Numbered from the stretch's first letter, positions 45,949 to 55,071 are shown. The stretch is 64,000 nucleotides of DNA from Sunxiuqinia sp963677175 (GCA_963677175.2 CAXXES010000004.1:1804793-1868792); one strand, 5' to 3'. Made by a program: numbers and translations. The notes: generated from the sequence alone by a model not told the origin.

Positions 45949-46167
45949 TTGATGATGAGATACAAAGATGATCCAAGACAACTTGCCGTACGTTATCCAT
46001 GTCATTGCGAAAAGTGCCAGGTTCGTTTGCCCCGTGGTACTGTGGCCTATTACTGGCCACGAACCCGCACACTGCTATGTTCTGATTGCGGAGAGCCGGA
46101 ATTCCGAAGTTTTCTTTCGGCTGCGGCCGATAAAGATGTGTATGCCGGAAAGGGAAATCCTTTTTAA
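45949..46167 (+). CDS. Small zinc-ribbon-like protein
   Basis: 72 residues with CHCEKC and CSDCG, two Cys pairs about 26 apart, so a likely zinc ribbon. The start may be any of three consecutive Met codons at 45949-45957 (ATGATGATG overlap region). Found directly downstream of the DUF6573-like gene and followed by a terminator, so the two form a small transcription unit. Confidence 0.65.
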   Translation: MMMRYKDDPRQLAVRYPCHCEKCQVRLPRGTVAYYWPRTRTLLCSDCGEPEFRSFLSAAADKDVYAGKGNPF

Positions 46168-46179
46168 GCAAGATACCAG

Positions 46180-46202
46180 GGGCCGAGTGCCCCTTTTTTG
46201 TT
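46180..46202 (+). terminator. Rho-independent terminator
   Basis: Stem AGGGGC-cgagt-GCCCCT followed by TTTTTT, 13 bp after the zinc-ribbon gene. Confidence 0.85.
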
Positions 46203-46266
46203 CGTTCTCTTTTTCATGAAGATCTGTTGCAAAAGTTCCAGCCTTATTGAACGATTTGAGAAGTGA

Positions 46267-46911
46267 TCATGACTTTTTGAGGATTTGTGCCAATTTTTCA
46301 GTAATCATATATTTTCCTGTTTTAGGTGCGCCCACGAAACTTATAAATCCAATATCCCTGAGTATTTTCATATCTCGTTGGGCAGTTGCACGCCTGATAG
46401 TGTAATCTTTCATCAGTTGGGGTAATGACAGGCCTTCATTCTTGAAGATTTCCAATAATTCTGTCTTTAGCCGATCTTTCACAGCATCATTTACAGCATC
46501 ATTTACGGCATCATTTACGGCATCATTTACAGCATCAGCATCAATTTTATCCTCTTTTTTAAGAGATGTATTGCTTCCTGTAACCCTAAAATCTCCAGCT
46601 TCGGTCCTAAAAGTATATTTATTGGGAATAGAAATGATTGTAGTGAAAATGTCACCTTCTTTAAAAATGGGTTCTGATTTTCCATAAAGGTTACCGAACT
46701 TAAAGACATTTCTGACCCCGGAACCAAGCTCATCAGCCTGTCCGATCTGCTTAAAAACCTCCAGTATAATTGGATTTTTCGGATGGGTATAAAAATTATC
46801 AGCATTAATGATTCCAGGAATATATGGTTTGTTCCAGTTTTCAACAACTACCTTTTCTTTCTCTATAACCAATCTGGAGGGAAATGAATTTAAAAATTCG
46901 CGGTGAACCAA
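46267..46911 (-). pseudogene. 5'-truncated AlbA_2-type ATP-binding protein with AVND repeats
   Basis: The frame starts within the GHKL-like motif: VHREF corresponds to the NSLVHREF step of these proteins, and TGA lies in frame a few codons before it. It continues with VVENWNKPYIPG and ELGSGVRNVFKF. Then come about five AVND units (12-bp repeat, 46481-46539) and a winged helix (LSLPQLMKDYTIRRATAQRDM). About 280 N-terminal residues (AlbA_2 domain) are missing compared with the gene at 36858. Probably inactive unless a fragment is used as a DNA-binding protein. Confidence 0.7.
46481..46539 (-). repeat. 12-bp in-frame tandem repeat (AVND units)
   Basis: About five copies of CATCATTTACRG on the plus strand, coding AVND on the minus strand, located between ATPase domain and winged helix as in the gene at 36858. 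Confidence 0.8.
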
Positions 46912-47236
46912 CGAGTATTTACTCTTGTATCATTTTTAGTATATACAAATGTAGTGTCTTTAGTATATTCTGATTGATCATCTCTGATATCTTCTCCGAC
47001 GATATCCTCTCCGTTTCAATGACACTTCATTGAAAGCGTAAGTTCCCTTTTAAAAATTAAGCTTCAATAATAGTTCAAATTGGATTATTTTGTATATTTG
47101 TACGTAACCAACTCATCTCAAGTTGATTGAAAACGGATCAAATTTCAGGTGAGTTAAACGGTGAGTTCTTTCTGGAAACATTTCGGTATTTTTCTGATAA
47201 TAAAACATTTACAGGATACAAGACGAATCCTGGTAT
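46912..47236. other. Intergenic stretch without a supported gene
   Basis: About 325 bp, AT-rich. No open frame of interest and no trace of the missing 5' part of the ATP-binding gene that I can recognise. The transposon begins near 47237. Confidence 0.5.
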
Positions 47237-47280
47237 CCCGACAGATCAAAGATTTTTTAGTGTTTTTGAATATTACAATC

Positions 47281-48573
47281 TTATTTAAATCTGAAGTCAA
47301 GTTTGAAATCATATAGCCATGGTATTTTCGGGTTAATCCCTTCTTTAGCCAATATATCGGGCATGTTGATATAGTCTTTGGTGTTTATATGCTTTTGTGG
47401 GCCGTAGAATGTTACAATAATGGTGTCATCTTCTACCCTGATGTCTCCATCGGCCCAAGCAAGCACTTCTCTGGCAAGGTGCCTGGCGTCCCATTTTTTG
47501 TATTCCCCCTTTAGTTTAGTCCTAAGCTGGTATGTTGCTGCCTGGGCTATCATAGAAAAAGCCAACCTGGCATACCGTATGTTTAGGTTTAAAGTAGCGG
47601 CCCTGTTTAGCCCCATGTCGTTTTCGAACCTGAAAAATTCTTCCACGCTCCACCTTTGTCCGTAATTTTCACAAATAAGGGTTTGTGCATCTTCGGGGGA
47701 AGTTGTAAGGAAAGCATTATAGGTAAAATCCTTTTCGGCCTCACCCGTCCTCTGGGCAATAAGCCGGTAATGTTCGGCGTGCCCTTTAAAACCAAAAGAT
47801 GTTTCAGCAACAGCAAAGCCTGCCCATAATGGCTTGTAGTCCAATCCTCTGATAAGTCCTTGCACCCTGGGCGTATTTAACGCGGGGGTTAGCAGGTCGA
47901 AGTTTTCGTGCAGGTTGACTTGCTTGAACAACTCTTGTGTGAAGTGTTCTTTATCGGCCAATAACAATGAAGATGACTTTATGATCCTTGCGGTAGAACT
48001 GAGCAATGTGGAGGTTGACCTTGTTGTGGGCACACCGGTAGATGCCATTGTCGCCATTACCGGTTGGCCGGTCCGGGCGCATACTGCAAAAAAGGTTTGC
48101 ACCATTTTTTGCGATGGGGCACCGGGCACTTTTCGCTTTTTTGCCATCCCCCTTTTTGTGCTGCTGACAATGCGGTGCGGATCTATGGCAATTATTTCTC
48201 CCGGGTAATGCCCCGAAAGTTCTCTTTGTATACCAAGATTGACCAATAGCTCCCTGGTTTGCTCCACTGTATGGCTGTCCATCAGCAGATGGGCTTGTTG
48301 GTCGGTAACCAGCCTGCCCATTCCGTTGGCTAGTTGCAAACCTTGGTGCCCAAGGGAATTCTGCTTCCTGACCCTGTTTATACAGAGTGCGGATTCATTT
48401 ACTATCTGCAAGGCAATTCTTGGGCCTAAGTCAAAGTCGTGCCCGCCTGTCCATCCTTTTAGCAGATCCCATGCCCCCAGCCGGTGGAGCTCGGGCACCA
48501 GGAGCCACAGCCCTGCAGAGGTGCCCGAAAACTTTTTGGGTGAGCATCTGCCTGAATTCCCGCTCATTGACAC
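47281..48573 (-). CDS. DDE transposase, catalytic part
   Basis: A 430-codon frame with IIAIDPHRIVSSTKRG (Asp), SSLLLADKEHFTQELF (Asp) and WSVEEFFRFENDMGLNR (Glu), an IS4-like DDE arrangement. The first ~13 residues seem wrong. Reading one frame earlier gives KWTPRVNEREFRQMLTQK, which would connect to SGTSAGLWLLVP if one A were missing from the A5 run near 48540. So either a mutation or a read error separates the true N-terminus. Confidence 0.7.
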   Translation of the reverse strand: MSMSGNSGRCSPKKFSGTSAGLWLLVPELHRLGAWDLLKGWTGGHDFDLGPRIALQIVNESALCINRVRKQNSLGHQGLQLANGMGRLVTDQQAHLLMDSHTVEQTRELLVNLGIQRELSGHYPGEIIAIDPHRIVSSTKRGMAKKRKVPGAPSQKMVQTFFAVCARTGQPVMATMASTGVPTTRSTSTLLSSTARIIKSSSLLLADKEHFTQELFKQVNLHENFDLLTPALNTPRVQGLIRGLDYKPLWAGFAVAETSFGFKGHAEHYRLIAQRTGEAEKDFTYNAFLTTSPEDAQTLICENYGQRWSVEEFFRFENDMGLNRAATLNLNIRYARLAFSMIAQAATYQLRTKLKGEYKKWDARHLAREVLAWADGDIRVEDDTIIVTFYGPQKHINTKDYINMPDILAKEGINPKIPWLYDFKLDFRFK

Positions 48574-48621
48574 GGGGTGTCCATTTCTTTTCTGTGCAGA
48601 GACGTTTGGTTTTCTGTATCG

Positions 48622-49068
48622 TTATTTTAACTGCCTTGTCTTGCGGACTTGCTTTATGTAGCCCTTTTTTTGAAGGCCGTATTCGTTAATGGTCCTTTCC
48701 ACGCTCCTTTGGCTGATGTTGTGCCCTGCTTGCTTCATCTTTTGGGCGATTACTTCGCTGCTGGCCTCAGGGTCGAGAAACCGGTGCCTGATAATTTGTT
48801 TGTCAATCTCTTTGGTGCGCCTGTAATTGGCTTTAGGCCCCTGTGGCGAACCTGCCAATCCTTTACTGCCCTCTGTATCATATACTTTCTTTATAACATA
48901 GAAGTGCTCACGCGTATAGCCAAAATCCTTTGCGGTTTCTTCTATTTTGGCATCCTTGTTTGTTGCCGCCTCGAATAACATCAAAAGCTTCCATGCTACC
49001 TTGTCGTTTGGGTCAACAGTTATTGAAACGCTACCGTTCAACGATTTTAAAGATACTCTTTTTTGCAT
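48622..49068 (-). CDS. Transposase helix-turn-helix part
   Basis: About 148 residues from ATG 49068 (MQKRVSLKSLNG). It carries ETAKDFGYTREHFYVIKKVY and SEVIAQKMKQAGHNISQRSV, two helix-turn-helix units that would bind the transposon ends. The frame ends RQLK at TTAAAATAA, with the next frame continuing ITIQKTKRLCTEKK. This may be programmed frameshifting into the catalytic part, or a mutation. A longer open frame back to 49218 crosses the element end and is not used. Confidence 0.6.
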   Translation of the reverse strand: MQKRVSLKSLNGSVSITVDPNDKVAWKLLMLFEAATNKDAKIEETAKDFGYTREHFYVIKKVYDTEGSKGLAGSPQGPKANYRRTKEIDKQIIRHRFLDPEASSEVIAQKMKQAGHNISQRSVERTINEYGLQKKGYIKQVRKTRQLK

Positions 49069-49154
49069 AGTTCGCTCTCTTTTGTGCAAAAAGCTGAAAT
49101 CGCAAGGCTTTATTGCAAATTTTGTAATTAAGAATAGTGTAAGAAAATCTTTGG

Positions 49155-49397
49155 TAATCATCGGGGAGCACCTGCCCTGGTTTGGCCTGGTGAACATGAA
49201 CGGACGATTGGACCTCATCTACACCAATGGTTGCAGGCGATAAGGTCACATCAATGACTGACCTCCCGTTAACAGCAACCTCCTGTGTCTTCATACCAAC
49301 AAACGAAAAAACAAGTTATTCGATGCTGGGCATAAGCTGTTGCACAAAAGAGAGCGAACAATGCAAAAAAGAGTGTCTGCAAAATTCTTTTTTTCAT
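49155..49397 (-). pseudogene. SusC/RagA-type receptor remnant
   Basis: ATG at 49397 begins a clean signal peptide (MKKRILQTLFFALFALFCATA then YAQ). After about 30 codons an out-of-frame junction leads to LVFSFVGMKTQEVAVNGRSVIDVTLSP, the end of the carboxypeptidase-like plug domain of SusC proteins, missing about 50-60 residues in between. It then stops at the transposon end near 49165. A dead fragment. Confidence 0.75.
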
Positions 49398-49632
49398 ACG
49401 ATAGTTTTTTGATTATTATTTAAGTCAACATCAACAATGAGTTTCATTTTTACAAATATTAATAATGCACAAATCAAAAGCTTCTGGAATTTTATTCATA
49501 ACGCATTAAATTTTATCAGAGAGATGTCGAAATACGTCATTAAAATAGTCATGGTGGTTAATATATGTTCACTAAATAATTGAGGATGCGTTAATCTGAA
49601 GCATAGTGTAGGCTAACAAATGGTTATTTAAT

Positions 49633-49743
49633 CTATAACTGAAAGCGATCATAAGCGCCACTCATTTCATCGTGGGTTCCGACAGCAATTAGTGCCAAAA
49701 CAAAAATTACAACAACCAAAATATTTATCCACCAATTTTTCAT
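49633..49743 (-). CDS. 36-residue membrane peptide coupled to the phosphatase gene
   Basis: ATG at 49743 overlaps the phosphatase stop (ATGA). Encodes MKNWW, then a 17-residue hydrophobic helix (INILVVVIFVLALIAVG), then a short polar tail. Coupling and composition suggest a genuine small membrane protein. Confidence 0.5.
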   Translation of the reverse strand: MKNWWINILVVVIFVLALIAVGTHDEMSGAYDRFQL

Positions 49744-50936
49744 CTCAGTTCTTTAAGGCTCTTCTTTTTATTCTTCTTTTGGAGTATAAAATGATCGAAC
49801 AATTCACCATCAGCCGTATAGGCACCAAATTCCAGCTTCCCGGATGTTATGGTTATCGCTTGATAAAGTTGCAAGCCGGCCCCTTTTTTCTGCATCCACA
49901 TTTTATCACCTGCTTCATACATTTTAGCCCCGCTTACCGATACTACGTAAACAACAGTAGGCTTGACTTCTGGATTGTCCGATGCCATGCCTCTTCCATA
50001 GGAGTGGTCGTGCCCAGTGAGCACCAGGTCAACGTCATATTTTTCAAGTAAGGGCTGAAAATGTTCCCGCAGCTGGGGATTGTCTCTTGATTCTTTTGTC
50101 GAATAAAACGGAAGATGAGTCGTCACAATGACCCATGCTTTGGTGTTGGACGAAAGCACTGAATCGAGCCAAGCTGTTTGACTTGTGATTTCATATCCGT
50201 TTTCATTTTCCAGTTCATTCCCTGTAGCCGAATCAATGGAAATTAGTCGTAGGTTTTTATAATCGATAAAAAAACAGGTTTCTTCCAAACCCTTCGGCCC
50301 ATTATCTGGTTGTGTAAATTGATTCCTCCAATGCGGATCAAGCACCAGGTCGTTATAGTCGTGATTTCCCGGTGTCATCATTTGGGGAACTGTCGAGTAG
50401 ATAAAACCACCTGCGTCAAACCATTCCTGCCATTCTGAATCCCTTCCGGTACGGTTGATCAGGTCGCCTCCATGAAGCATAAAACTACAATTGGGAACCT
50501 GCTGATAAGCTTTTCGAATGACCCGCGACCATTGGGATTTAATGCCATTTTGCGTGTCCCCAAAATAGATCATCGAAAAAGTACTACCTACATCCGGCGT
50601 CCTAAACTCATTCCACTCGCTCCAGCTGCCCTCGCTGCCAACACGATAAATATAGGTTTCACCAGATGTTAAACCGGTCAATAAACAAGCATGTTGGTAG
50701 CCCGTTATTATAGGTTCATTTTCATATGAATAAGTAACTAGCGTTGACTCAGCGCTCACCGACCTGCTTTTTTCTTCGGCAACCGGTCCGGGTCCGGATA
50801 GCTGGAATTTAGATTTTGTTGTCAATATTTCTTTAAAACCACCAATGAATGATACTCGCCAATAAACATCATCCTCTTTGTTTGCGGGTGTTCGGGCCCC
50901 TGACTTGTTGCATCGTGTGTTTGCGTAAACTGTGGT
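49740..50936 (-). pseudogene. Purple acid phosphatase, 5' truncated
   Basis: Metallophosphoesterase with a fibronectin-like N-domain remnant (LTGLTSGETYIYRVGS, WNEFRTP). Metal motifs are intact: GDTQNG, HGGDLINR, TPGNHDY, VTTHLPFY and TGHDHSYGRG. There is no credible start: upstream of GPGPVAEEK (about 50800) the sequence no longer resembles the family, and the frame runs on, out of phase, into the Gly-rich gene. The signal peptide and about 50 residues of the N-domain are lost. The catalytic domain itself would be complete if expressed. Confidence 0.7.
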
Positions 50937-50937
50937 T

Positions 50938-52497
50938 TTAGGGATTAGCAGGGGTGTAGAAGAAGAACTCCTCGGTTGGCAGTATCTGCACTTCGCCATC
51001 GTAGCCATCGAAGGCCCAGCCAAAGGCAGAAGGCCCATCTTGACCTTTCCAGCCGTTTCTTCCGTTGGGGTTTCCGTTTCCTCCAGTACCCCCATTTCCT
51101 CCGTTGCCGCCTGATCCGTTGCTGCCCCCGGTCCCTCCGTTGCCGTAGGCCTCGAATAAATGCCGATATTGCAGGGCATCGTCGGTAAAGTGCAGAAAGA
51201 TATTTCCGCCGTAGCCACCAGGTCCCCCGAGGCCGCCCGCGCCGCCCCAACCGCCATCGCCACCATCTTCACCCGGCTCCTGATGCTTGATCTCAACTAC
51301 GACCTGTTCCTGAACGTCTTTCCACACTTCTTCTTCAACCTCAACTTCCACTTCAATTTCTTCAGGTTTTCCTTCGCTGTTGACAATGGTTTTCTTTTCT
51401 TTTTTGATCTTTTTTTCTTTGAAAGGTTTCCTTACGGTTTTCGTCTCTGTCCGGTATTCGGTCCACACGCGTCCGTTTTCGCCATTTCCTCCTTCACCGC
51501 CATTGCCGCCACTGCCACCATTGCCACCGCTGCCCCCGTCCGATCTGACTTCAAGGCCGCCGCCTTCAGGATTGATCAGGTAGCGGTACGATTCGCCGCT
51601 CCACAAATTTTCGGCATAAACATACAGTAAATTGACATGCAGGATGGAATCGTGGTAAAGATCTGCCCAAACGCCAATATCGGGGCCATCCTCTCCTGGT
51701 TCGCCGTCCTGCCCATTTTGACCGTCGCCACCGTCATTGCCAGTGTTTCCGCGGCTCCCGCTGGTTCCGGAGAACCCATTCATCCCGCTCCGGCCCCGAA
51801 ACGAAAGTTGATAGTGATGCTTATAATCAAGTAGCACCGGGAACGTATCGGCTACGTCCGGGTTGCGGAGCGAACGGATATAAAGTGCCGCTGTATGGCC
51901 TTGGATTTTGGTGAAATCGGGGTTGATGGTGAAAGACCCACGGTCCCAATATCCGCCTGTGGAGTGAAAAACAAAATTTTCAGCTTCTTTTTTTCGGTTT
52001 AAATGATCATAAACCCGAGTTGTGCCATCATTAAATTCGCAAATGAGTTTTCCTTCGATACGGTAGCCTGGTGCCTTGTCAAAAGGCTTTTCAGGGACAA
52101 ACGAAATCTTTGACTCATAATTTAGTGGTACCAATTTTTTTACAATTTTCTCTGGTTGCCTGCGGGGCCAGGCACTGATTTGGATGTATTTTCCTTTCGA
52201 TGGAACAAGGCGTTCGTTTACTTTGACTTGGCCGGCAAAATCGGTCCCCCCAGTAACCTCCACTTTGTATTTCCACCAAAAAGAATTTCCCCCGGCTGTA
52301 CCTGTTGTCTTTTTGATCTTTCCGTTTTTGTGCCAAGCTATGATTCCGATGCGGAAAGATTCGCCGGGAAGGATGGGGTGCTGGTTGTCAATTACAATTT
52401 GAATAGAATCGGTTTTTGAAGAATATGCTGGCTTAAAATGGCTCAGTAAAAGTAAAAAACATAGCAGGGTGGTTAAGGTGGGGCAGATTGTTCTCAT
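50938..52497 (-). CDS. Secreted Gly-rich, collagen-like repeat protein
   Basis: A 519-residue protein with a signal peptide (LLCFLLLLSHFKPAYS, residues 11-26). Residues 27-235 are a beta-rich region. Three Gly/Asn/Asp-rich blocks follow, such as GSRGNTGNDGGDGQNGQDGE, GGSGGNGGSGGNGGEGG and GGTGGSNGSGGNGGNGG, separated by a charged Lys/Glu spacer (EEIEVEVEVEEEV). The blocks resemble collagen-type or Gly-X-X structural repeats of cell-surface proteins. The gene ends PTEEFFFYTPANP, directly against the phosphatase fragment. Antisense open frames here are artefacts of the GGN codons. Confidence 0.75.
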   Translation of the reverse strand: MRTICPTLTTLLCFLLLLSHFKPAYSSKTDSIQIVIDNQHPILPGESFRIGIIAWHKNGKIKKTTGTAGGNSFWWKYKVEVTGGTDFAGQVKVNERLVPSKGKYIQISAWPRRQPEKIVKKLVPLNYESKISFVPEKPFDKAPGYRIEGKLICEFNDGTTRVYDHLNRKKEAENFVFHSTGGYWDRGSFTINPDFTKIQGHTAALYIRSLRNPDVADTFPVLLDYKHHYQLSFRGRSGMNGFSGTSGSRGNTGNDGGDGQNGQDGEPGEDGPDIGVWADLYHDSILHVNLLYVYAENLWSGESYRYLINPEGGGLEVRSDGGSGGNGGSGGNGGEGGNGENGRVWTEYRTETKTVRKPFKEKKIKKEKKTIVNSEGKPEEIEVEVEVEEEVWKDVQEQVVVEIKHQEPGEDGGDGGWGGAGGLGGPGGYGGNIFLHFTDDALQYRHLFEAYGNGGTGGSNGSGGNGGNGGTGGNGNPNGRNGWKGQDGPSAFGWAFDGYDGEVQILPTEEFFFYTPANP

Positions 52498-52915
52498 TGT
52501 TGAAAGTTTTTAGGAGATAATAAGCTTATGTTTTCAAAAATCGTTCCAATTAAAGGGTGTTTTTTGTGATTTAAAATACCAAAATGGCATTCAATTGTCA
52601 CAGGGGGAACTTTTGTTCAGTTCTTAACCCGCAAGGCTAATCTTCAACTCTTGATTCACATCCGAAGCATACAGCTATCTTACAGGAACCTTACAGCAAA
52701 GATACAGAACTGATATATTTTCAACTGGCCCTTACCGGTTTTCAGCTGGGTGTATAGACCATTGAACGATCAACCTTGGTTTTTATGAGTTTGACTTGGC
52801 GGCTACCGGGTGTCATGCAGTTCTTGTTGACGCAGGATCAGGATTCTCATTCGCATGGGAGAGGGAAGGAGCATCTCTCTAATATGGAGTTGTTCGCAAG
52901 CCTCGTTTCTCGTTG
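52498..52915. other. Intergenic stretch without a supported gene
   Basis: About 420 bp. The plus-strand frame at 52776 overlaps the next gene antisense and has no recognisable protein. No clear promoter box found upstream of the Gly-rich gene. Confidence 0.5.
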
Positions 52916-54628
52916 TCATGAGAAGCTGGCTTCCGGAGTCATTTTCTTTTTAGTTCGTCCCCCCTTTCGTTTCTGCCAATCGAAATTGATTTCCTCAAGC
53001 AGTCGTTTCCTTTCAGGATCTAATTTGTCCTGGTCAGAACGCATGCGAGAGACCCATTTCCCGAGTTTCTTGTTTCTCTTCCATTTTGCCGGAACCCGGG
53101 TGTCGCCGTATTTCTTTTTAAACTCAACCAGAAGCTGAAACATGTCGGTCCATGGTACCGGTTTTTTACGGACGATATGCCAATGAAAGCCTGCTTTATT
53201 CAACAGGTCTGTTTGTTCTTCAGTTAATTCATATACTTTGCGGCGTGTTCTTGAAACCCAATGGCCTAACTGTGGATTCTCCTCCCAATAATAAGGAACA
53301 CGGGCATGTCCGTATTTTTCCTTAAACAAAACAAGCTGATCGTACATTTTCATCCAATATGATTCGTGGATGTTCCAGGCAAACCCTATCCGCTCAAGCT
53401 TTTTGATCTTCCAGTCTGCGAGCTTGCCCGTTTGTTTTTCTTTTCTTTGTATACATGTCCAACGTTCCAGGGGCCAATCGATACGTATGGAAACCTGAAT
53501 TTCACCATATTGCTTTTTGTATGCTTCCAACCTCTGGTAATTTCTTTTCCATTGATCATCATATTTTCTGAGTTGAAGCTTCCAGGCTTCGTTACTCCAA
53601 ACAAATCCCGTGTCTTCCAGTTTTTTCTTTTTCACTGGGTCTAGTTTCCCTTTTTTTGCTAATGTTCTTTGAGTGCTCACCCAAGTACCCAGCGAAGGAT
53701 TTTTCTTCCAGTTTACTGGCACCTGACAATCACCGTATCTCTTTTTATATTGTTCAAGTTGGTCGAATTTTTCCAGCCAGTATTCTTCCTGTAAAATAGT
53801 GCAATCCCAAATAAAGCCAATTTCGTTAAGTTTTTGTTCCCGGGTTGCAGGTAGCCTGCCGTTGGATTTTAAAGTTCGCTGGCGATCCACCCAGCCTGCT
53901 AAATGCTGATCAGGATGTGTTACAGGAACTTTACAATGGCCATATTTATTTTTAAAGGCGACAAGCCGGTCGAATTTATCTTCCCATTGGTTTTTATATA
54001 CCTCCCTGAAATCCCAAATAAACCCCATCGCATCTAGCTTGTCTTTGCGGTTTCTTTTCATATTCCCTTCCGCAACTCTGCGTCGCTGAACAGACACCCA
54101 GTTACTCAGTTGTTTGTTTACCTTCCATTTTTGCGGGACATTGCAATGGCCACGTTCCCGATAAAAATCTTTTAGCTGAATATACATCTCGTGCCATCTC
54201 CAATCACGGACGTCTTTAAATTCCCAATGTACACCAAGGGAATCAAGCTTAGCTGTTTGATACTCGCTTAAAGCGTTCTTATTTCTCACTTGGGCGATCA
54301 GCCATTCATGGAGTGATGCATACTGAGGATCTGTGGCAGGCACATGTGCATGTCCGTATTTTGCAAAAAAACGTTCCAAAACTTCAAACTGCTCATACCA
54401 GTAATAGATATAATCAATAGAAAAATCAAAGTCTATCGCTTTTAGTTTGTCTCTGAATTCCTTTGGTAACTGGTGTTTTGCCCTTTTCTGGATCAGCATC
54501 CATTTCACCAGCTCCTGATTCTTTTTGTTGTCCGGCAGAACGTTACAATGACCATGTATATCCTGAAAGAGGACTAACTCATCATAAAAACAGTGCCATT
54601 GAACTATTGCTTTTTTTGATAAAATCAT
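52916..54628 (-). CDS. Protein of eight helicase-associated (HA) repeats
   Basis: A 570-residue protein built almost entirely of eight ~68-residue units, each of the form W..-L..F..KYGHCNVP..-L..WV..QR..-L..-R..KL..-GF.W (for example FEVLERFFAKYGHAHVP, FDRLVAFKNKYGHCKVP, YDQLVLFKEKYGHARVP). This is the helicase-associated domain (PF03457), usually repeated at the C-terminus of large helicases. No helicase domain, signal peptide or other module is present. HA repeats are thought to bind nucleic acid. The strongly basic ending (RKGGRTKKK) agrees with DNA or RNA binding. Stand-alone arrays like this are little studied. Confidence 0.85.
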   Translation of the reverse strand: MILSKKAIVQWHCFYDELVLFQDIHGHCNVLPDNKKNQELVKWMLIQKRAKHQLPKEFRDKLKAIDFDFSIDYIYYWYEQFEVLERFFAKYGHAHVPATDPQYASLHEWLIAQVRNKNALSEYQTAKLDSLGVHWEFKDVRDWRWHEMYIQLKDFYRERGHCNVPQKWKVNKQLSNWVSVQRRRVAEGNMKRNRKDKLDAMGFIWDFREVYKNQWEDKFDRLVAFKNKYGHCKVPVTHPDQHLAGWVDRQRTLKSNGRLPATREQKLNEIGFIWDCTILQEEYWLEKFDQLEQYKKRYGDCQVPVNWKKNPSLGTWVSTQRTLAKKGKLDPVKKKKLEDTGFVWSNEAWKLQLRKYDDQWKRNYQRLEAYKKQYGEIQVSIRIDWPLERWTCIQRKEKQTGKLADWKIKKLERIGFAWNIHESYWMKMYDQLVLFKEKYGHARVPYYWEENPQLGHWVSRTRRKVYELTEEQTDLLNKAGFHWHIVRKKPVPWTDMFQLLVEFKKKYGDTRVPAKWKRNKKLGKWVSRMRSDQDKLDPERKRLLEEINFDWQKRKGGRTKKKMTPEASFS

Positions 54629-54643
54629 AAACTATAGTGATCG

Positions 54644-54667
54644 TTCACGACTACTCATGCGAGTAGT
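54644..54667. promoter_or_regulatory. Short inverted repeat upstream of the HA-repeat gene
   Basis: ACTACTC-atgc-GAGTAGT at 54650-54667, about 20-40 bp upstream of the HA-repeat start. It could be an operator or a small hairpin. The remaining gap to 54816 has nothing else visible. Confidence 0.3.
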
Positions 54668-54816
54668 TATTTCTAAAATAATTCGCATAAAATTATCAAA
54701 TAAACAGACATGTATTTTAGTTTTTCAGATTTTTAACAGATCGTTTTTGCAATCATTGTTTTATTATAATTTTAAAGAATCTCTTTTCCTAACTTTAAAT
54801 GCTATGGGTTACAGCA

Positions 54817-54951
54817 TTAGGTTGATTCCTGCTCTCCTGCTCCCCCTTTTTTTGAAGTATTGTGACGCTGGAGTCTTCCTGCAGGGGCAGCTGTTGACCC
54901 GATATAGTATTTGTCGAGTTTTTCTGAATAGATAATATAGCAGAAATACAT
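54817..54951 (-). pseudogene. GIY-YIG nuclease N-terminal fragment
   Basis: 44 codons from ATG 54951: FCYIIYSEKLDKYYIGST then GRLQRHN, the N-terminal half of a small GIY-YIG nuclease. The frame leaves the family pattern after an A7-G5 run (near 54853-54864), where SKKGGAGEQEST replaces the expected C-terminal half. Intact relatives are about 85-100 residues. Possibly a homopolymer frameshift. Genes of this family often lie beside tRNA genes. Confidence 0.55.
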
Positions 54952-54966
54952 AGGCTTAAAAAAAGA

Positions 54967-54996
54967 AAAGTCACCCGGTTTTCCGGATGACTTTTG
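54967..54996 (-). terminator. Terminator of the tRNA transcript
   Basis: Hairpin AAAGTCATCCGG-aaaa-CCGGGTGACTTT followed by TTCTTTT on the minus strand, directly after the tRNA. Confidence 0.85.
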
Positions 54997-54997
54997 T

Positions 54998-55071
54998 GGG
55001 CGATGAGGGATTCGAACCCCCGACCCTCTGGGTGTAAACCAGATGCTCTGAACCAACTGAGCTAATCGCCC
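54998..55071 (-). tRNA. tRNA-Val (anticodon TAC)
   Basis: 74 nt with acceptor stem GGGCGAT/ATCGCCC, D-loop AGCTCAGTTGGTTCAGAGC, anticodon stem TCTGG/CCAGA with loop TTTACAC (anticodon TAC, reads GTA and other Val codons), and T-arm GGGTTCGAATCCC. No CCA encoded. Confidence 0.97.

Larger units (their letters stand above)
47237..49165 (-). mobile_element. DDE transposon with two transposase frames
   Basis: Ends tentatively placed by an inverted repeat: CCCGA at 47237-47241 with TCGGG at 49161-49165, and CAAAGATTTT at 47247-47256 with its complement at 49144-49153; ATTACAA also matches further in. No convincing target duplication found. It inserts in, or ends next to, a SusC-like remnant. Confidence 0.6.

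Noticed and set aside
50976..51834. Several open frames antisense to the Gly-rich gene
   Set aside because: They arise from the repeated GGN codons read backwards, have Pro/Ala/Leu-rich noise composition, and overlap a gene with a clear signal peptide and repeats.
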